Positions 1 to 10,395 are shown, counted from the first letter of the stretch. The stretch is DNA of 64,000 nt from Croceicoccus bisphenolivorans (GCF_001634625.1 NZ_LRSE01000002.1:266542-330541); one strand, 5' to 3'. A program made the numbers and translations. Notes: a model not told the origin generated them from the sequence alone.

Positions 1-311
1 CGTTCAACGCCGCGACGCAGGAAATGGAAAAGGGCATGCCGATCCCGACGGTCATCACCGTCTTCGCGGATCGCTCGTTCACCTTCACCACCAAGACTCC
101 GCCGGCATCGTACCTGCTGAAGAAGGCTGCCAACCTGAAGTCGGGTTCGAAGGAGCCGGGCAAGGTTTCGGCCGGAACCATCAAGCGCAGCGCAGTCGCC
201 GCCATCGCCGAACAGAAGATGGCCGACCTGAACGCGAACGACATCGAACAGGCTACCAAGATCATCGAGGGCTCTGCCCGTTCGATGGGCCTCGACGTGG
301 TGGAGGGCTGA
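1..311 (+). CDS. rplK: 50S ribosomal protein L11, C-terminal part
   Basis: Fragment of ribosomal protein L11, which forms the stalk base of the 50S subunit with 23S rRNA and is needed for GTPase-factor action and the stringent response. The reading frame is already open at base 3 (Phe-Asn-Ala-Ala-Thr-Gln) and the start lies outside the window, so about the first third of the protein is missing. The visible part holds the family signature around [17 protein letters not shown] and the C-terminal rRNA-binding domain ending in GLDVVEG. It is followed 4 bases later by rplA, the usual L11-L1 order. Confidence 0.97.
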   Translation, partial: FNAATQEMEKGMPIPTVITVFADRSFTFTTKTPPASYLLKKAANLKSGSKEPGKVSAGTIKRSAVAAIAEQKMADLNANDIEQATKIIEGSARSMGLDVVEG

Positions 312-315
312 TTAC

Positions 316-1014
316 ATGGCAAAGCTGACCAAGAAGCAGAAGGCTCTGGCCGAGAAGCTCGATTCCGAAAAGCTGTACGGCGTTGATGAAGCGCTGAAGA
401 CCCTGCGCGACCTGAAGAGCGCGAAGTTCGACGAAACCGTCGAGATCGCGATGAACCTCGGCGTCGATCCGCGCCACGCAGACCAGATGGTCCGCGGCAT
501 GGTCTCGCTCCCCTCGGGCACCGGCAAGGACGTTCGCGTCGCCGTCTTCGCCCGTGGCGACAATGCAGAGAAGGCCCTGGCCGCCGGTGCCGACAAGGTC
601 GGTGCCGAAGACCTGATGGAAGACATGCAGAACGGCAACCTCGATTATGACCGCGTCATCGCGACGCCGGACATGATGGGCGTCGTCGGCCGCCTCGGTA
701 AGGTTCTGGGCCCCAAGGGCCTGATGCCGAACCCGAAGCTGGGCACCGTGACCCCGAACGTCGAACAGGCCATCAAGGACGCCAAGGGCGGCCAGGTCGA
801 ATTCCGCGTCGAGAAGCTGGGCATCATCCACTCGGGCATCGGCAAGCTGTCGTTCTCCGACGATGCGCTGAAGGCGAACTTCGACGCATTCGTCGACGCG
901 ATCGTCAAGGCGAAGCCCTCGGGCGCGAAGGGCAAGTACGTCAAGAAGGTCACCGTGACCTCCTCGATGGGCCCGGGCCTGAAGATCGACCTCGCCGAAG
1001 TCGCTGGCGCATAA
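316..1014 (+). CDS. rplA: 50S ribosomal protein L1
   Basis: Ribosomal protein L1, a component of the L1 stalk that helps release deacylated tRNA and in many bacteria represses its own operon by binding the mRNA. The 232-residue product has the normal length. It starts [16 protein letters not shown] and contains the L1 signature region with [17 protein letters not shown] and GTVTPNV. It follows rplK by 4 bases and is followed by a strong hairpin terminator, so L11-L1 forms the end of a transcription unit here. rplJ/rplL are not directly downstream in this window, which is common in alphaproteobacteria when a terminator or attenuator intervenes. Here, however, the next gene is unrelated and on the other strand. 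Confidence 0.98.
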   Translation: MAKLTKKQKALAEKLDSEKLYGVDEALKTLRDLKSAKFDETVEIAMNLGVDPRHADQMVRGMVSLPSGTGKDVRVAVFARGDNAEKALAAGADKVGAEDLMEDMQNGNLDYDRVIATPDMMGVVGRLGKVLGPKGLMPNPKLGTVTPNVEQAIKDAKGGQVEFRVEKLGIIHSGIGKLSFSDDALKANFDAFVDAIVKAKPSGAKGKYVKKVTVTSSMGPGLKIDLAEVAGA

Positions 1015-1042
1015 GCCGCGACCTTTCGAGCAAGGCTCAAGC

Positions 1043-1077
1043 AAAAAGGGCCGGGGGCGAAAGCTCCCGGCCTTTTT
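1043..1077 (+). terminator. rho-independent terminator after rplA
   Basis: A GC-rich hairpin (AAAAGGCCGGG-type stem paired with CCCGGCCTTTT) ends in a run of five T residues, 29 bases after the rplA stop. The run of A on the 5' side also lets it act on the opposite strand, where the next gene is the leftward PilZ protein ending at 1154. Confidence 0.9.
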
Positions 1078-1153
1078 CGTTGGTTTGCACAAGACCGGCT
1101 ATGTTCGAGAGCAACCGTCACCCGCGACACCGCATTGCCGGTGCCGGAATGAA

Positions 1154-2107
1154 TCAGGTCGAAGTCTTCATCGACAGTTCCATCGTGATCCCGTCGGGGT
1201 CGGCGCGGACAGTCACGGTCACGAAGTCGAGCGAACGGGCCGCTTCCAGCAGGCTTACGAAACGGGCGAGGTGTTCGTCGGGAATATCGGGAACCCCGAG
1301 ATCATGCGGTCCGGCCACTGCGAGCCCGCCATCGTCAATTTCCGCCTGCGCGTCCACGCTGATCGGCGGGCGGTTCTCCGCACGAGGTCGCGGTTCAGTT
1401 TCCGCCCGTAAAGGCGCTTCAGGCGCGATTTCGAGCACGCGGATGCCAAGGTTGGTGCCGTTGTTCCAGCGGACTTCGCCATCCACTGTCTGGTTGTCCG
1501 GAAACACGAGAGTCAGGCGCGAGCCGGTCCTGGCCGGAATGCCGTCGTGGTCGATTTTCAGCCCATGGTGCGAAAAGTCGAGGATGCGCACTTCTACCGG
1601 CCCGCGTTTGGGGTCGATCGCCACCGCCGGATCATTGCCCGCTGCAAAGCGCTCGCTCACGCGGTTTTCTGTCGTGCGGGTTGCCGCACGGGCAGGTTCG
1701 TCGGGCGCGGTTTCAGGTGGGATGAACTCCGGTTCGACAGGCGCGGCGTCGGGATCTTCGGCAACGAAGTCGTTGTGCAATTCCATGATCTCGGCGCGAT
1801 AGGGATCGGTGGTCTTCGCCCGTTTGTGGCCGGCGATCAGTGTGTAGATCGCATCGCTGAGCGGCCGGTCGAATTCCAGTCCGGCTTCCCGACCCAGTCG
1901 CAACCAGCGCACATGGGCAAGCAGCGGGCCGACACCGGCGATGCGCAGGGAGATCGTCTCCCCGCGGGAAAGCGTGCGGGGAATATCGACAAGGCGGCAG
2001 CCCTGCGGCGTAAGATCGGCCACCGCCACGGTAAGCGCCAGGCCCGGCCCGCGGCGAAAACTTGCCGGGGCCGATACCTCGATACGGTTCGCCTGCCTTG
2101 AATCCAC
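1154..2107 (-). CDS. tandem PilZ-domain protein (putative c-di-GMP receptor)
   Basis: A 317-residue soluble protein with two PilZ domains. PilZ domains bind cyclic di-GMP through an RxxxR motif followed by a (D/N)xSxxG motif. The first domain (about 1-105) has RQANR at 4-8 and DLTPQG at 31-36, with Thr in the Ser position. The second (about 145-230) has RVSER at 149-153 and DFSHHG at 177-182. Both copies therefore keep the ligand-contact residues. A proline/glutamate-rich linker (about 118-142) joins them, and an unrecognised tail of about 80 residues follows. No transmembrane segment or catalytic domain is visible, so it probably works as an adaptor. Start is GTG; no longer start exists in this frame. 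The target process is unknown. Confidence 0.85.
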   Translation of the reverse strand: MDSRQANRIEVSAPASFRRGPGLALTVAVADLTPQGCRLVDIPRTLSRGETISLRIAGVGPLLAHVRWLRLGREAGLEFDRPLSDAIYTLIAGHKRAKTTDPYRAEIMELHNDFVAEDPDAAPVEPEFIPPETAPDEPARAATRTTENRVSERFAAGNDPAVAIDPKRGPVEVRILDFSHHGLKIDHDGIPARTGSRLTLVFPDNQTVDGEVRWNNGTNLGIRVLEIAPEAPLRAETEPRPRAENRPPISVDAQAEIDDGGLAVAGPHDLGVPDIPDEHLARFVSLLEAARSLDFVTVTVRADPDGITMELSMKTST

Positions 2108-2243
2108 CTCGCCATCCCTGACCGAAATTCCGCATCTGCGAATAGGCGATGGTTGGTTAACGGCCCGTAAGTCCGATTATGAAAAACGCTGTAGTCGAAA
2201 TGACAGTCAGCCCACTGTCGCACCGGTCAGTTGACGGTGCCTG

Positions 2244-3002
2244 TCAGATGCCGCCGGGCGTGAAATCGCATCCCATTTCGCCCAGCCCTTCGCAAAGGCT
2301 GTCGATGCAGCTTTTCAGCGTATCCTCGCTGATAGAGCGGACGACGAAATTGGCGCCGACGCGGCCTTCGCGAAAGAAGGGGTAGGAACCGATCTGGCTC
2401 CCTTCATGCGCGCGCTCGATCTCGTGCAGCAGGCCGGCAATCTCGCTTTCGGCGACCCATGCGCCGACCGTTTCGGACAAGAGCGGCGCGCCGCCCTCAA
2501 GCTGTCCGGTCAGGGCATCGAGCATGCCGGCGGTGATCTGCGGAACGCCTGCCATCAGGTAGACATTGTCGAACCGGATGCCGGGCGCGCCGGAATAGCG
2601 GTTGGGAATCAGCTCCGCCCCGTCGGGAACGCGGGCCATGCGCAACCGGCCTTCGTTCAGCCCGCCCTTGTCCTTGTAATAGTCTTCAAGGATCGCGTGC
2701 GCTTCGGGGTGGATGACGACGTCGACGCCCAGGGCCCGCGATACCGCATCGACGGTGATGTCGTCATGCGTGGGGCCGATGCCGCCGGTGGTGAACAGGT
2801 AGTCGTTGCGCGCACGCAGGGTGTTCACCGCTTCGGCGATGGCGTCCATGTCGTCGGCAACGACGCGCACTTCCTTCAGCCGGATACCCTGCACGCCAAG
2901 CCACGTGGCGATCTGTGCGATGTTCTTGTCCTGCGTGCGACCGGAGAGGATCTCGTCTCCGATGACGACGAGGGCGGCGGTCCAGATTCGGGAATTGCTC
3001 AT
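2244..3002 (-). CDS. CinA-like / MoCF (molybdopterin-binding) domain protein
   Basis: A 252-residue protein of the competence/damage-inducible CinA N-terminal type, related to the MoaB/MogA molybdopterin-binding fold. It begins SNSRIWTAALVVIGDEILSG and carries the family signature FTTGGIGPTHDDIT. In longer CinA proteins this domain is fused to a nicotinamide-nucleotide deamidase domain, which is absent here. In the stand-alone form the role is unclear; nucleotide pyrophosphatase activity is known for relatives. The ATG at 3002 was chosen because the sequence upstream in the same frame reads as low-complexity Arg/Ser/Thr and overlaps rimO. It lies 25 bases after rimO and is probably co-transcribed with it. 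Confidence 0.86.
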   Translation of the reverse strand: MSNSRIWTAALVVIGDEILSGRTQDKNIAQIATWLGVQGIRLKEVRVVADDMDAIAEAVNTLRARNDYLFTTGGIGPTHDDITVDAVSRALGVDVVIHPEAHAILEDYYKDKGGLNEGRLRMARVPDGAELIPNRYSGAPGIRFDNVYLMAGVPQITAGMLDALTGQLEGGAPLLSETVGAWVAESEIAGLLHEIERAHEGSQIGSYPFFREGRVGANFVVRSISEDTLKSCIDSLCEGLGEMGCDFTPGGI

Positions 3003-3027
3003 TACCCCCGGCCTTAGCGCGTAGAGG

Positions 3028-4392
3028 TCACGCGATAAAGCCAAACAGGTCGTGCGCGTCCGCTTCCTCGATCGTGGCGTTGACGATGTCGCCCTGCGCC
3101 AGTGTGGCGGGCACGTTGCGCAGGAAGACGCTGCCGTCGATTTCCGGCGCGTCGGCCTGCGAGCGTCCGGTTGCGCCGATGTCGCCATCTTCGTCAGGTT
3201 CGCCAACTTCGTCGATTATAACCGGAACGGTTCGTCCGACCTTGGCGGCGAGCTTCGCTGCGCTGATCCGTTCGGTCACCTCCATCAGGCGGGTGTAGCG
3301 CTCTTCCTTTACCTCTTCGGGCACGGGGTTCGGCAGGGCATTGGCCTGCGCGCCCTCGACAGGTTCGAAACGGAAGCCGCCGACACGGTCGAGCTGCGCT
3401 TCTTCCAGCCAGTCCAGCAGGTACCTGAAGTCGTCCTCTGTCTCTCCGGGAAAACCGACCACGAAGCTGGAACGGACCGCGATGTCGGGGCAGATATCGC
3501 GCCACCCCTTCAGCCGTTCGAGCACTTTCGCCTCGTTCGCCGGACGCTTCATGGCGCGCAGGACATTGGGGCTGGCATGTTGGAACGGAATGTCGAGATA
3601 GGGCGTCAGCAGCCCCTCTGCCATCAGCGGGATGACCGCGTCGACGTGCGGATAGGGGTAGACGTAGTGAAGGCGTACCCACGGAACTTCGTTCTGCGGC
3701 GTGCGCAACTGGCCGAGTTCGCGGGCCAGATCGGTCATGTGCGTGCGAACCGGTTGGCCTTTCCACATGCGCTCTTCATGGCGGACATCGACGCCATAGG
3801 CAGACGTGTCCTGGCTGATGACCAGCAGTTCCTTCGTACCTGCGGCGACCAGTTTCTCCGCTTCGCGCAGCACCGCATCGATCCGGCGGCTGGCAAGCTT
3901 TCCGCGCAAGTCCGGAATGATGCAGAAGGCGCAGGAGTGATTGCACCCCTCCGAAATCTTCAGATAGCTGTAGTGGCGCGGCGTGAGTTTCACGTCCGGC
4001 TGGGGCACGAGATCCACGAACGGCCCGCGTGCGGCAGGCGCGGCCTCGTGCACCGCGTCCACGACCTGTTCGTACTGGTGAGCACCGGTGACGGCAAGCA
4101 CATCGGGATATTTCGCGCGGATCAGTTCGGCTTCGTTACCCATGCAGCCGGTCACGATCACGCGGCCGTTTTCGGCAATCGCCTCGCCGATGGCGTCCAA
4201 GCTTTCCTCTTTGGCGGAATCGAGGAAGCCGCAGGTATTGACCAGTACGACGTCGGCGCCCTCGTAATCCGCGCTCATGGAATAGCCGTCTGCGCGCAGC
4301 CGGGTAAGGATACGTTCGGAATCGACAAGCGCCTTGGGACAGCCGAGGCTGACCATGCCGACTTTCGGAGAGGGTGCGATTTCTTGTGCCAT
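3028..4392 (-). CDS. rimO: ribosomal protein S12 methylthiotransferase RimO
   Basis: Radical-SAM enzyme that adds a methylthio group to a conserved aspartate of ribosomal protein S12 using two [4Fe-4S] clusters. The 454-residue protein has the three domains in order: an N-terminal UPF0004 domain beginning [17 protein letters not shown] with conserved Cys residues, the radical-SAM core with the CxxxCxxC cluster site in [14 protein letters not shown], and a C-terminal TRAM domain (last 65 or so residues). The SLGCPK and HYVYPYPH elements are typical of RimO rather than MiaB. It is divergent from the DUF1761 membrane protein. Confidence 0.95.
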   Translation of the reverse strand: MAQEIAPSPKVGMVSLGCPKALVDSERILTRLRADGYSMSADYEGADVVLVNTCGFLDSAKEESLDAIGEAIAENGRVIVTGCMGNEAELIRAKYPDVLAVTGAHQYEQVVDAVHEAAPAARGPFVDLVPQPDVKLTPRHYSYLKISEGCNHSCAFCIIPDLRGKLASRRIDAVLREAEKLVAAGTKELLVISQDTSAYGVDVRHEERMWKGQPVRTHMTDLARELGQLRTPQNEVPWVRLHYVYPYPHVDAVIPLMAEGLLTPYLDIPFQHASPNVLRAMKRPANEAKVLERLKGWRDICPDIAVRSSFVVGFPGETEDDFRYLLDWLEEAQLDRVGGFRFEPVEGAQANALPNPVPEEVKEERYTRLMEVTERISAAKLAAKVGRTVPVIIDEVGEPDEDGDIGATGRSQADAPEIDGSVFLRNVPATLAQGDIVNATIEEADAHDLFGFIA

Positions 4393-4559
4393 TTGCCGCG
4401 CCGATACACGCGACGAGCCGTGCGCGCCAGCGGTTCAGTTAACGCGCCGGTTTCGCGGGGGGCTTAAAATGCGGTGACATTGCGGTTACAAGCCAGTGCG
4501 CAGGGGTTCTCCATTCCCGCTTCGGGCGGTGGGAAGTTGCCGAATTGATGGGAGAATTG

Positions 4560-4958
4560 ATGGGACCGGTCGACTGGATTGGCGTGTTTCTTGCCGCATG
4601 TGCGGCATTGGCGGTCGCTGGTGCATGGTACAAACTGTTCTCGCGGCCCCTTGCCGTGATGGCGGGGCCCGGCGGGCTGGAAGTGCGGCGCAGGCCGTTC
4701 ACCACGATCTTCGGTACGTTCGGGCTGGTGCTGGTGAGTTCGGCGATGCTGGGCCACATGTTCGCGCGGCTGTCGGACCCGTCGAAATGGTGGCTCTATC
4801 CGATGATGAGCGGCGGGGTCGCGCTGTTCTTCGTGATCCCCGCGCTGTGGACGAATTACCTGCACCAGCGCAATCCGCGCGCAATCGCCCTAATCGATGC
4901 CGGTTTCTGGCTGCTGGCCTATCTCTCGATGGGGCTGGTGTTCATGCTGCGCAGTTGA
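4560..4958 (+). CDS. DUF1761 family integral membrane protein
   Basis: A small inner-membrane protein (132 residues from this start) with about four hydrophobic segments: near the N-terminus (WIGVFLAACAALAVAGAWY), in the middle (TIFGTFGLVLVSSAMLGHMF and GGVALFFVIPALW), and at the C-terminus (DAGFWLLAYLSMGLVFML). The N-terminal GPVDW...WYK pattern is typical of DUF1761, whose function is unknown. ATG at 4560 follows a GGGAGA box by 4 bases. ATG at 4548 and TTG at 4545 are possible longer starts in the same frame. Confidence 0.75.
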   Translation: MGPVDWIGVFLAACAALAVAGAWYKLFSRPLAVMAGPGGLEVRRRPFTTIFGTFGLVLVSSAMLGHMFARLSDPSKWWLYPMMSGGVALFFVIPALWTNYLHQRNPRAIALIDAGFWLLAYLSMGLVFMLRS

Positions 4959-5122
4959 GCGTCTGGCAGTAGGGACTGCCGTGCGGGGCTGCTGAAATTC
5001 ACGCAAATTCCTGTGGTACAGTGCAATGCGGCACCCGCTTTCGTTGCTATCGGGCCAGACGGGGGCATTGGCGGCGTGCGGCGAATCGATGCCGTCTTGC
5101 GCCTTGCGACAGGAGTTTGCGC

Positions 5123-5842
5123 GTGGACACGATCACCGATTGCCCGACTTTCATCGACCTTGCCGCCATTGTCGCGGCCGATCCGGTTGCCGCGGGTCAG
5201 GACCCGTTCGGCGCCGATGCCCGTATCCTGCCGGTGCGGGCAGGGCCTTGCGAAGTCTTTGTCACGGCGGTTGCCGCAGGTGATGGCAGCTTTGTCGAAA
5301 ATGGCGGTGATACGTGGATCTTCGCTGTCGAAGGCGATCTTGTACTGGCCCACAACGGGCTGCAAATCGCATTGCCGCAGGGGACCAGCGCGGTGATCGC
5401 GCGCGGCACGGTGTTCACGTGGCAGGCGACCGATGCGGTGACGGTGATCGGCATGCGCTACACCGATGCACCGGAAGGCGCAGGCGGTATCGTGGCGATC
5501 GACAACGCCGCTACTTATGCCCCGTCGAACCCGCCGGCGGACGATGTGCTCCTCTCCGAGAAACCGTCATGCCGCTCCGCCAACCAGTTTGCGTCGGCAG
5601 ACGATGGCCGATTCAAGTGCGGCATCTGGGATTCGACGCCCTATACGCGCCTGCCGATCCTGTTCCGCCACACCGAACTGATGCACCTGCTGGAAGGCGA
5701 AGTCAGCTTCACCGATGCCGCCGGACGCAGCGCGACCTTCGGCAAGGGCGATACCTTCATCATCGAACAGGGCGCACGGTGCAGCTGGGACAGCCGCGTC
5801 GACGTTGCCAAGATCTACGCGACATACAAGCCCGCGGACTGA
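5123..5842 (+). CDS. cupin-domain protein
   Basis: A 239-residue protein with a bicupin layout. The N-terminal half resembles a weak cupin barrel (GDTWIFAVEGDLVLAHNG). The C-terminal half (about 165-235) is a clear cupin_3/DUF861-type barrel with KCGIWDSTPYTR, FRHTELMHLLEGEVSFTD and FGKGDTFIIEQGARCSWD. This subfamily includes (S)-ureidoglycine aminohydrolase-like proteins, but no allantoin pathway gene is nearby, so no reaction can be assigned. The GTG at 5123 was chosen because an ACAGGAG box lies 7 bases upstream. The longer frame upstream is Arg/Cys-rich and not protein-like. It converges on the K+ channel gene. Confidence 0.78.
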   Translation: MDTITDCPTFIDLAAIVAADPVAAGQDPFGADARILPVRAGPCEVFVTAVAAGDGSFVENGGDTWIFAVEGDLVLAHNGLQIALPQGTSAVIARGTVFTWQATDAVTVIGMRYTDAPEGAGGIVAIDNAATYAPSNPPADDVLLSEKPSCRSANQFASADDGRFKCGIWDSTPYTRLPILFRHTELMHLLEGEVSFTDAAGRSATFGKGDTFIIEQGARCSWDSRVDVAKIYATYKPAD

Positions 5843-5855
5843 CGGGCAAAGCGGT

Positions 5856-6911
5856 TCAGATCACGCCCGGCCCGCATTCCGGCGTCGGGCGGATCACCAC
5901 GATCATGTCGCCGGCCTGCACGCTTTGCGCATCCGGTTCCCAATAGCCGATTGCCCGCCCTTCGCGATAAAGGCGCAGGCCCATCGATCCCGATCCCAGC
6001 TCGCGCAAGGGGCGGCCGATATCCTCTGGCCGCGCCTCCCGCTCCACCAGTTGCACGCGGCCTGTGACCGAAGCGAGATCGGCAAGATAGTCGGCGGTAT
6101 GCATGCCGCCCGCGCTGCCCGCCAGCAGCAGGCCGGTAAAGCGCACCGGATTGATCACGTTCGTCGCGCCGGCCTGCTTGGCCAGCAATTCGTTGTCCGG
6201 CGCGCGGATGACGACGGTGATCGGCACTTTGGGCGCAAGATGGCGCACGGTCAGCACGATCAGGATCGAACTGTCGTCGCGCCCTGCGGACACCAGCACG
6301 GTCGCCGCTTCGGCAATGCGGACATCCTGCAGCGATTCGTCGCGCGTGGCATCGGCATTGATGACGTTGCAGCCCATTTCCTCGGCAAGGCTAAGCCGGT
6401 CCTCGCTCGTGTCCATGACGACGATGCAGTCTGCGTCGGTGCCGCGGGCGATCAGTTCCGCCACCGCTTCGGAGCCCGATACGCCGAAGCCCAGCACGAC
6501 GACATGGTCGGAAAGGCGTTCCTGGATGCGGGCCATGCGCCATTTCTCCCAGCTTCTCTTGATGATGAAGTTATAGGCCGTGCCGACGAAGATGAAGATG
6601 ACGGCAAAGCGGATCGGGGTGACGATCACCGCCTCTATCATGCGGGCGCGGTCCGACACGGGGGCGATGTCGCCGAAACCGGTCGTGGTGATGGATATCA
6701 TCGTGAAATAGACGACATCGGGAAAGCTGACGACGCCGTCGTGGTTGTCGATCAGCCCGTCACGGTCGCTCCAGTGGATGAGGACGACGATGAAGACGAG
6801 GAAGATCGCAGCCGAAAGGCGGAGAAACGCATCGGCCCATACCGGCAGGCCAAGCCGCCGCCGAAGCGGCTGGTGGCGCTGTAGCCGGACGGACTTGTTT
6901 TTCCCCGCCAA
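5856..6911 (-). CDS. two-TM potassium channel with RCK (TrkA-N/TrkA-C) domains
   Basis: A 351-residue ligand-gated K+ channel subunit of the MthK type. After a basic N-terminus come TM1 (LRLSAAIFLVFIVVLIHW), the pore loop with the selectivity filter TTTGFGD (about 75-81), and TM2 (VIVTPIRFAVIFIFVGTAYNFI). A cytoplasmic RCK domain follows with the Rossmann motif VVVLGFGVSGSEAVA, then a TrkA-C domain near the C-terminus. GFGD instead of GYGD is common in bacterial RCK channels. The only in-frame start is TTG, at 6911, right after the surE stop. A GGGAG box lies about 11 bases upstream. serS, surE and this gene are tightly spaced and probably co-transcribed. Confidence 0.88.
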   Translation of the reverse strand: MAGKNKSVRLQRHQPLRRRLGLPVWADAFLRLSAAIFLVFIVVLIHWSDRDGLIDNHDGVVSFPDVVYFTMISITTTGFGDIAPVSDRARMIEAVIVTPIRFAVIFIFVGTAYNFIIKRSWEKWRMARIQERLSDHVVVLGFGVSGSEAVAELIARGTDADCIVVMDTSEDRLSLAEEMGCNVINADATRDESLQDVRIAEAATVLVSAGRDDSSILIVLTVRHLAPKVPITVVIRAPDNELLAKQAGATNVINPVRFTGLLLAGSAGGMHTADYLADLASVTGRVQLVEREARPEDIGRPLRELGSGSMGLRLYREGRAIGYWEPDAQSVQAGDMIVVIRPTPECGPGVI

Positions 6912-6914
6912 TGC

Positions 6915-7688
6915 TCAGTCCGCTCCCTGTCCGTAGCGTTCGGCCAGCCGTTCGAGCGAGGGGTAGTGGGTCAGGTCTACGTGCAGCGGCGTGACCGAGA
7001 CATAGCCGTCCTGCGTGATTTCCAGATCGGTTTCGTGCCCCGGAGTATGCTCGGCAGGTTCCAGCCCGAACCAGAAATAGGGGTAGCCGCGCGGGTCCAT
7101 CCCTTCGACAATGGTGCCGCGACCGTAATCGTGGAAACCCTGCCTGACGACCCGGATACCCTTGACCTGATCGCCGGCGACCGGCGGGAAATTGACGTTG
7201 AGCAGCGTGCGCGGCGCGAACGGCATGTCGAGCAGCGGGCGCAGCACTTTCGCACCCCAGGCTTCGGCTGCGGAAAACGAGACATTGTCGCCAGCGCCTT
7301 CGCGCGCATACACCTGCGACAGCGCGATCGAGCGAACGCCGGCCAGCGCCCCTTCCATCGCGGCGGAAACGGTGCCCGAATAAGTCACGTCGTCGCCAAG
7401 GTTCGCGCCGCGGTTGACGCCCGAAAGGATCAGGTCCGGCGGAGCAGGCATGGCCTTGCGCAGTGCCATGGTGACCGAATCGGTCGGCGTGCCGGTGACG
7501 GAGAAACGGCGGTCGTCGTGACGGCGCAGGCGCACCGGGCGGGTGAGGGTGAGCGAGTGGCCCGCGCCAGACTGCTCCTCGCTCGGCGCGCAGATCCAGA
7601 TGTCGTCCGACAACTGGCGGGCGATGGCTTCCAGTACGGCAAGGCCGCGAGCGTGGATACCGTCATCGTTGGTCAGCAGAATGCGCAT
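6915..7688 (-). CDS. surE: 5'/3'-nucleotidase SurE
   Basis: Metal-dependent phosphatase acting on nucleoside monophosphates, involved in stationary-phase survival. The 257-residue length fits the family. The N-terminal metal site MRILLTNDDGIHARGL is intact, with the paired Asp residues, and the second motif LILSGVNRGANLGDDVTYSGTVSAAMEG follows around residue 90. ATG 7688 begins exactly at this signature. It lies 16 bases downstream of serS, an arrangement seen widely in alphaproteobacteria, where a pcm gene often follows. Here a K+ channel gene takes that place. Confidence 0.96.
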   Translation of the reverse strand: MRILLTNDDGIHARGLAVLEAIARQLSDDIWICAPSEEQSGAGHSLTLTRPVRLRRHDDRRFSVTGTPTDSVTMALRKAMPAPPDLILSGVNRGANLGDDVTYSGTVSAAMEGALAGVRSIALSQVYAREGAGDNVSFSAAEAWGAKVLRPLLDMPFAPRTLLNVNFPPVAGDQVKGIRVVRQGFHDYGRGTIVEGMDPRGYPYFWFGLEPAEHTPGHETDLEITQDGYVSVTPLHVDLTHYPSLERLAERYGQGAD

Positions 7689-7704
7689 CAGGCGGCCAAT
7701 ATCC

Positions 7705-8979
7705 TCATAGTGCTTCCAGTTTGTCGATACCGCCCATGTAGGGTACGAGTGCGGATGGCAATGTGACAGAGCCGTCGGCGTTCTGCCCGTTTTCCAGCAC
7801 CGCCACCAGCGTGCGGCCCACGGCAAGGCCCGAACCGTTCAGCGTGTGGACGAATTCGGTCTTCTTCGATCCCTCGGGCTTGTACCGCGCATTCATGCGC
7901 CGCGCCTGGAAATCCCCGCAGTTGGAGATCGAACTGATCTCGCGGTAAGTGTCCTGCCCCGGCAGCCAGACTTCGAGGTCGTAGGTCTTGCGCGCGGAAA
8001 AGCCCATGTCGCCGGTGCAGAGCAGCACCTTGCGATAGGGCAGTTCCAGTGCCTGCAACACGGCTTCGGCAGCGGTGGTCATCGCCTCGTGCATCGCGTC
8101 CGACTGTTCGGGCGTGGTCACGGCGACCAGTTCCACCTTGTCGAACTGGTGCTGGCGGATCAGGCCGCGCGTGTCCTTCCCCGCCGAACCCGCTTCCGAT
8201 CGGAAACAGGGGGTGAGCGCGGTCATCTTCATCGGCAGCGCGGCAGGGTCGACGATCTGTTCGCGCACCGCGTTCGTCAGGCTGACTTCGGCGGTGGGGA
8301 TGAGCCAGTGGTCGCCGGTCGTGCGGAACAGGTCTTCGGCAAATTTCGGCAACTGTCCCGTGCCGAACAGGGCGTCGTCCTTCACCAGCAGCGGCGGCGC
8401 GCATTCCACGAAGCCTGCCGCCGTCTGCATGTCGAGCATGAATGCGCCCAGCGCGCGGTTCAGCCGCGCCATCTGGCCACGCATGAACACGAAGCGCGCA
8501 CCCGAGATCGCCGCCGCAGTCTCGAAATCGAGGCCCAGCGCAGGGGCGAAGTCGGCGTGCTCCAGCGGCTTGAAATCGAAGCTGCGCGGCGTGCCCCAGC
8601 GCGAAATCTCGACATTGTCGTTCTCGTCCGCGCCCTGCGGCACGTCGTCTGCGGGCAGGTTGGGCAGTGCGGCCAGCACATCGGCCTGTTTCTGCGACAG
8701 CGCCTTCTCGTCCGCCTCCAGCGCGGGCAGGGTTTCCTTCAGCGTCGCGACTTCGGCCTTCAGCGCCTCTGCCGTGGCGGTATCGCCTTGTCCCATCGCC
8801 TTTCCGATTGCCTTCGAAGCTTCGTTCCGGCGGTTCTGGCCTTCCTGCATCTTCGTCTGAACGGCGCGGCGTTCCTCGTCTATGGCGAGGATGGCGGACG
8901 ATGCGGGATCGGCCCCGCGGCGGGCGAGGGCGGCGTCGAAGGCGGCGGGATCGGTACGGATCAGGCGAATGTCATGCAT
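7705..8979 (-). CDS. serS: seryl-tRNA synthetase
   Basis: Class II aminoacyl-tRNA synthetase charging tRNA-Ser (and the first step of selenocysteinyl-tRNA where present). The protein has 424 residues. It has the N-terminal helical arm (about 30-110, rich in Glu/Lys/Ala), motif 2 around [30 protein letters not shown], and motif 3 near the C-terminus with [21 protein letters not shown] 8979 ([11 protein letters not shown]) matches the family N-terminus; the frame extends further upstream but without family similarity. It is divergent from the sulfotransferase, with 125 bases between the starts. Confidence 0.97.
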   Translation of the reverse strand: MHDIRLIRTDPAAFDAALARRGADPASSAILAIDEERRAVQTKMQEGQNRRNEASKAIGKAMGQGDTATAEALKAEVATLKETLPALEADEKALSQKQADVLAALPNLPADDVPQGADENDNVEISRWGTPRSFDFKPLEHADFAPALGLDFETAAAISGARFVFMRGQMARLNRALGAFMLDMQTAAGFVECAPPLLVKDDALFGTGQLPKFAEDLFRTTGDHWLIPTAEVSLTNAVREQIVDPAALPMKMTALTPCFRSEAGSAGKDTRGLIRQHQFDKVELVAVTTPEQSDAMHEAMTTAAEAVLQALELPYRKVLLCTGDMGFSARKTYDLEVWLPGQDTYREISSISNCGDFQARRMNARYKPEGSKKTEFVHTLNGSGLAVGRTLVAVLENGQNADGSVTLPSALVPYMGGIDKLEAL

Positions 8980-9104
8980 GGCGGATCGCGCTATGGCGTG
9001 TGCCGCGCCTTCCTGTCCAGTGACATAGCGCCGGGAACCGCATCCTTTTCGGGGGGTAGAGGATAGAACCCGGTCGGGCGCATTGCCTGTCCGCAACCGA
9101 CAGG

Positions 9105-10391
9105 ATGGTCCGTTTGCAGGAAGAAATCGTCAGCCCGCCCAGCCGAACGCCCTTTATCGGGGCGGCGAACCGCTGGTTCGGTGTGGCGCAGCGAACGGGC
9201 CTGATGCGCCAGCGGGTGCTGGAGCGAGAGGCGCTGATGGATCGGGTGGCGAAGGATACGGGCCTGACCGATTTTGGCGATCCGTGGTTTGAACAGCCGT
9301 TCGACAGGTTGCTGGATGCCGTAAAGACCGAAGCGCGCCTGAACCTTGCGGGCGAGTTCGTGGCCGAGATGCAGTTCGAAAAAGTGCTGACCGATCGCGT
9401 GAAGGCCCAGCGCTGGTTTGCCCGGCATCCCGAAATTCTCGAACGCGCATTGCCGCGCCCTGTCATCGTTGTCGGCCCGATGCGTTCGGGCACGACGCGC
9501 ATGCACCGCCTGCTCGCCGCCGACCGCCGCTTCCAGCACCTTCGCAGTTTCGAGACGATATCTCCCGTTCCGCCGGACGATTTCACCCCCGGCGAACAGC
9601 ATGACGAACGTATTGCCGACGCGCGCAAGATCCAGCGCATGGCCCGCCTTGCCAATCCGCGCACGCTGAACATCCACCCCACCGGACCTTGTGAGCCGGA
9701 GGAGGAGCTGGGCCTGCTGGTCAATTCGTTCTGGGGCATGAAGCACGAGGTGCAGTGGGCCATCCCCGGTTATGGCCGGTGGAGCGAGAAGGTCGACGCG
9801 CGGCCCGCCTATGCCCAACTGGCGCGGCTGTTGAAGCTGGTCAGCTGGTCACAGCAGAAGTCCAGCCTGAAACCGTGGATCCTGAAAACACCGCAATATA
9901 TGCTCGACCTTGATGCCGTGCTCGATACCTTTCCCGATGCGCGCTTCATCTTCACCCACCGCGATCCCAAGGCGGTGGTCGGCAGCGCGGCCTCGCTCGC
10001 GTGGAACCAGACGATCATCTATTCCGACCATGCCGATGCCCGTGCCGTCGGCCGCGAATGGCTGCACAAGACGGAGCAGCAGATCGCGCGGATGAGGAAG
10101 ACGCGCGACCGGATCGACAAGTCCCGCATGATCGACGTCCATTTCGAGGATATGGACCGCGACTGGCAGGGCGTGATGCGCCGCATCTATGCCTTCCTCG
10201 GCATGGAGATGGAGCCGGCGGTGCGGGGCATGGAACATTTCATGCAGCGCAGCCGCAAGCTGAAGCGCAAGCCCCACCGCTACAGCCTTGGCGAGTTCGG
10301 CATCGCGGAAGGCGAAGTGAACGAGCGGCTGTCCGACTACATCGGCAGATATGGGATTCGGGTGGAGGGCAGCGCGCGGCGCACGGCCTGA
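9105..10391 (+). CDS. sulfotransferase family protein
   Basis: A 428-residue PAPS-dependent sulfotransferase-fold protein. The 5'-phosphosulfate loop is visible as [18 protein letters not shown] (about 120-137) and the 3'-phosphate-binding region as [18 protein letters not shown]. The C-terminal region contains basic Lys/Arg-rich stretches. Members of this family in sphingomonads and mycobacteria transfer sulfate to hydroxyl groups of lipids, sterols or carbohydrates. The acceptor here is unknown. No PAPS-synthesis gene is in the window. It is monocistronic and ends 4 bases from the convergent PLP decarboxylase. Confidence 0.85.
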   Translation: MVRLQEEIVSPPSRTPFIGAANRWFGVAQRTGLMRQRVLEREALMDRVAKDTGLTDFGDPWFEQPFDRLLDAVKTEARLNLAGEFVAEMQFEKVLTDRVKAQRWFARHPEILERALPRPVIVVGPMRSGTTRMHRLLAADRRFQHLRSFETISPVPPDDFTPGEQHDERIADARKIQRMARLANPRTLNIHPTGPCEPEEELGLLVNSFWGMKHEVQWAIPGYGRWSEKVDARPAYAQLARLLKLVSWSQQKSSLKPWILKTPQYMLDLDAVLDTFPDARFIFTHRDPKAVVGSAASLAWNQTIIYSDHADARAVGREWLHKTEQQIARMRKTRDRIDKSRMIDVHFEDMDRDWQGVMRRIYAFLGMEMEPAVRGMEHFMQRSRKLKRKPHRYSLGEFGIAEGEVNERLSDYIGRYGIRVEGSARRTA

Positions 10392-10395
10392 ACCA

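Noticed and set aside
2220..2240. Hairpin GCACCG/CGGTGC just after the CinA-like stop
   Set aside because: Short stem and no T run on the minus strand; not convincing as a terminator.
3052..4467. 471-codon plus-strand open frame opposite rimO
   Set aside because: Antisense to a confident rimO gene, with no domain and no ribosome binding site.
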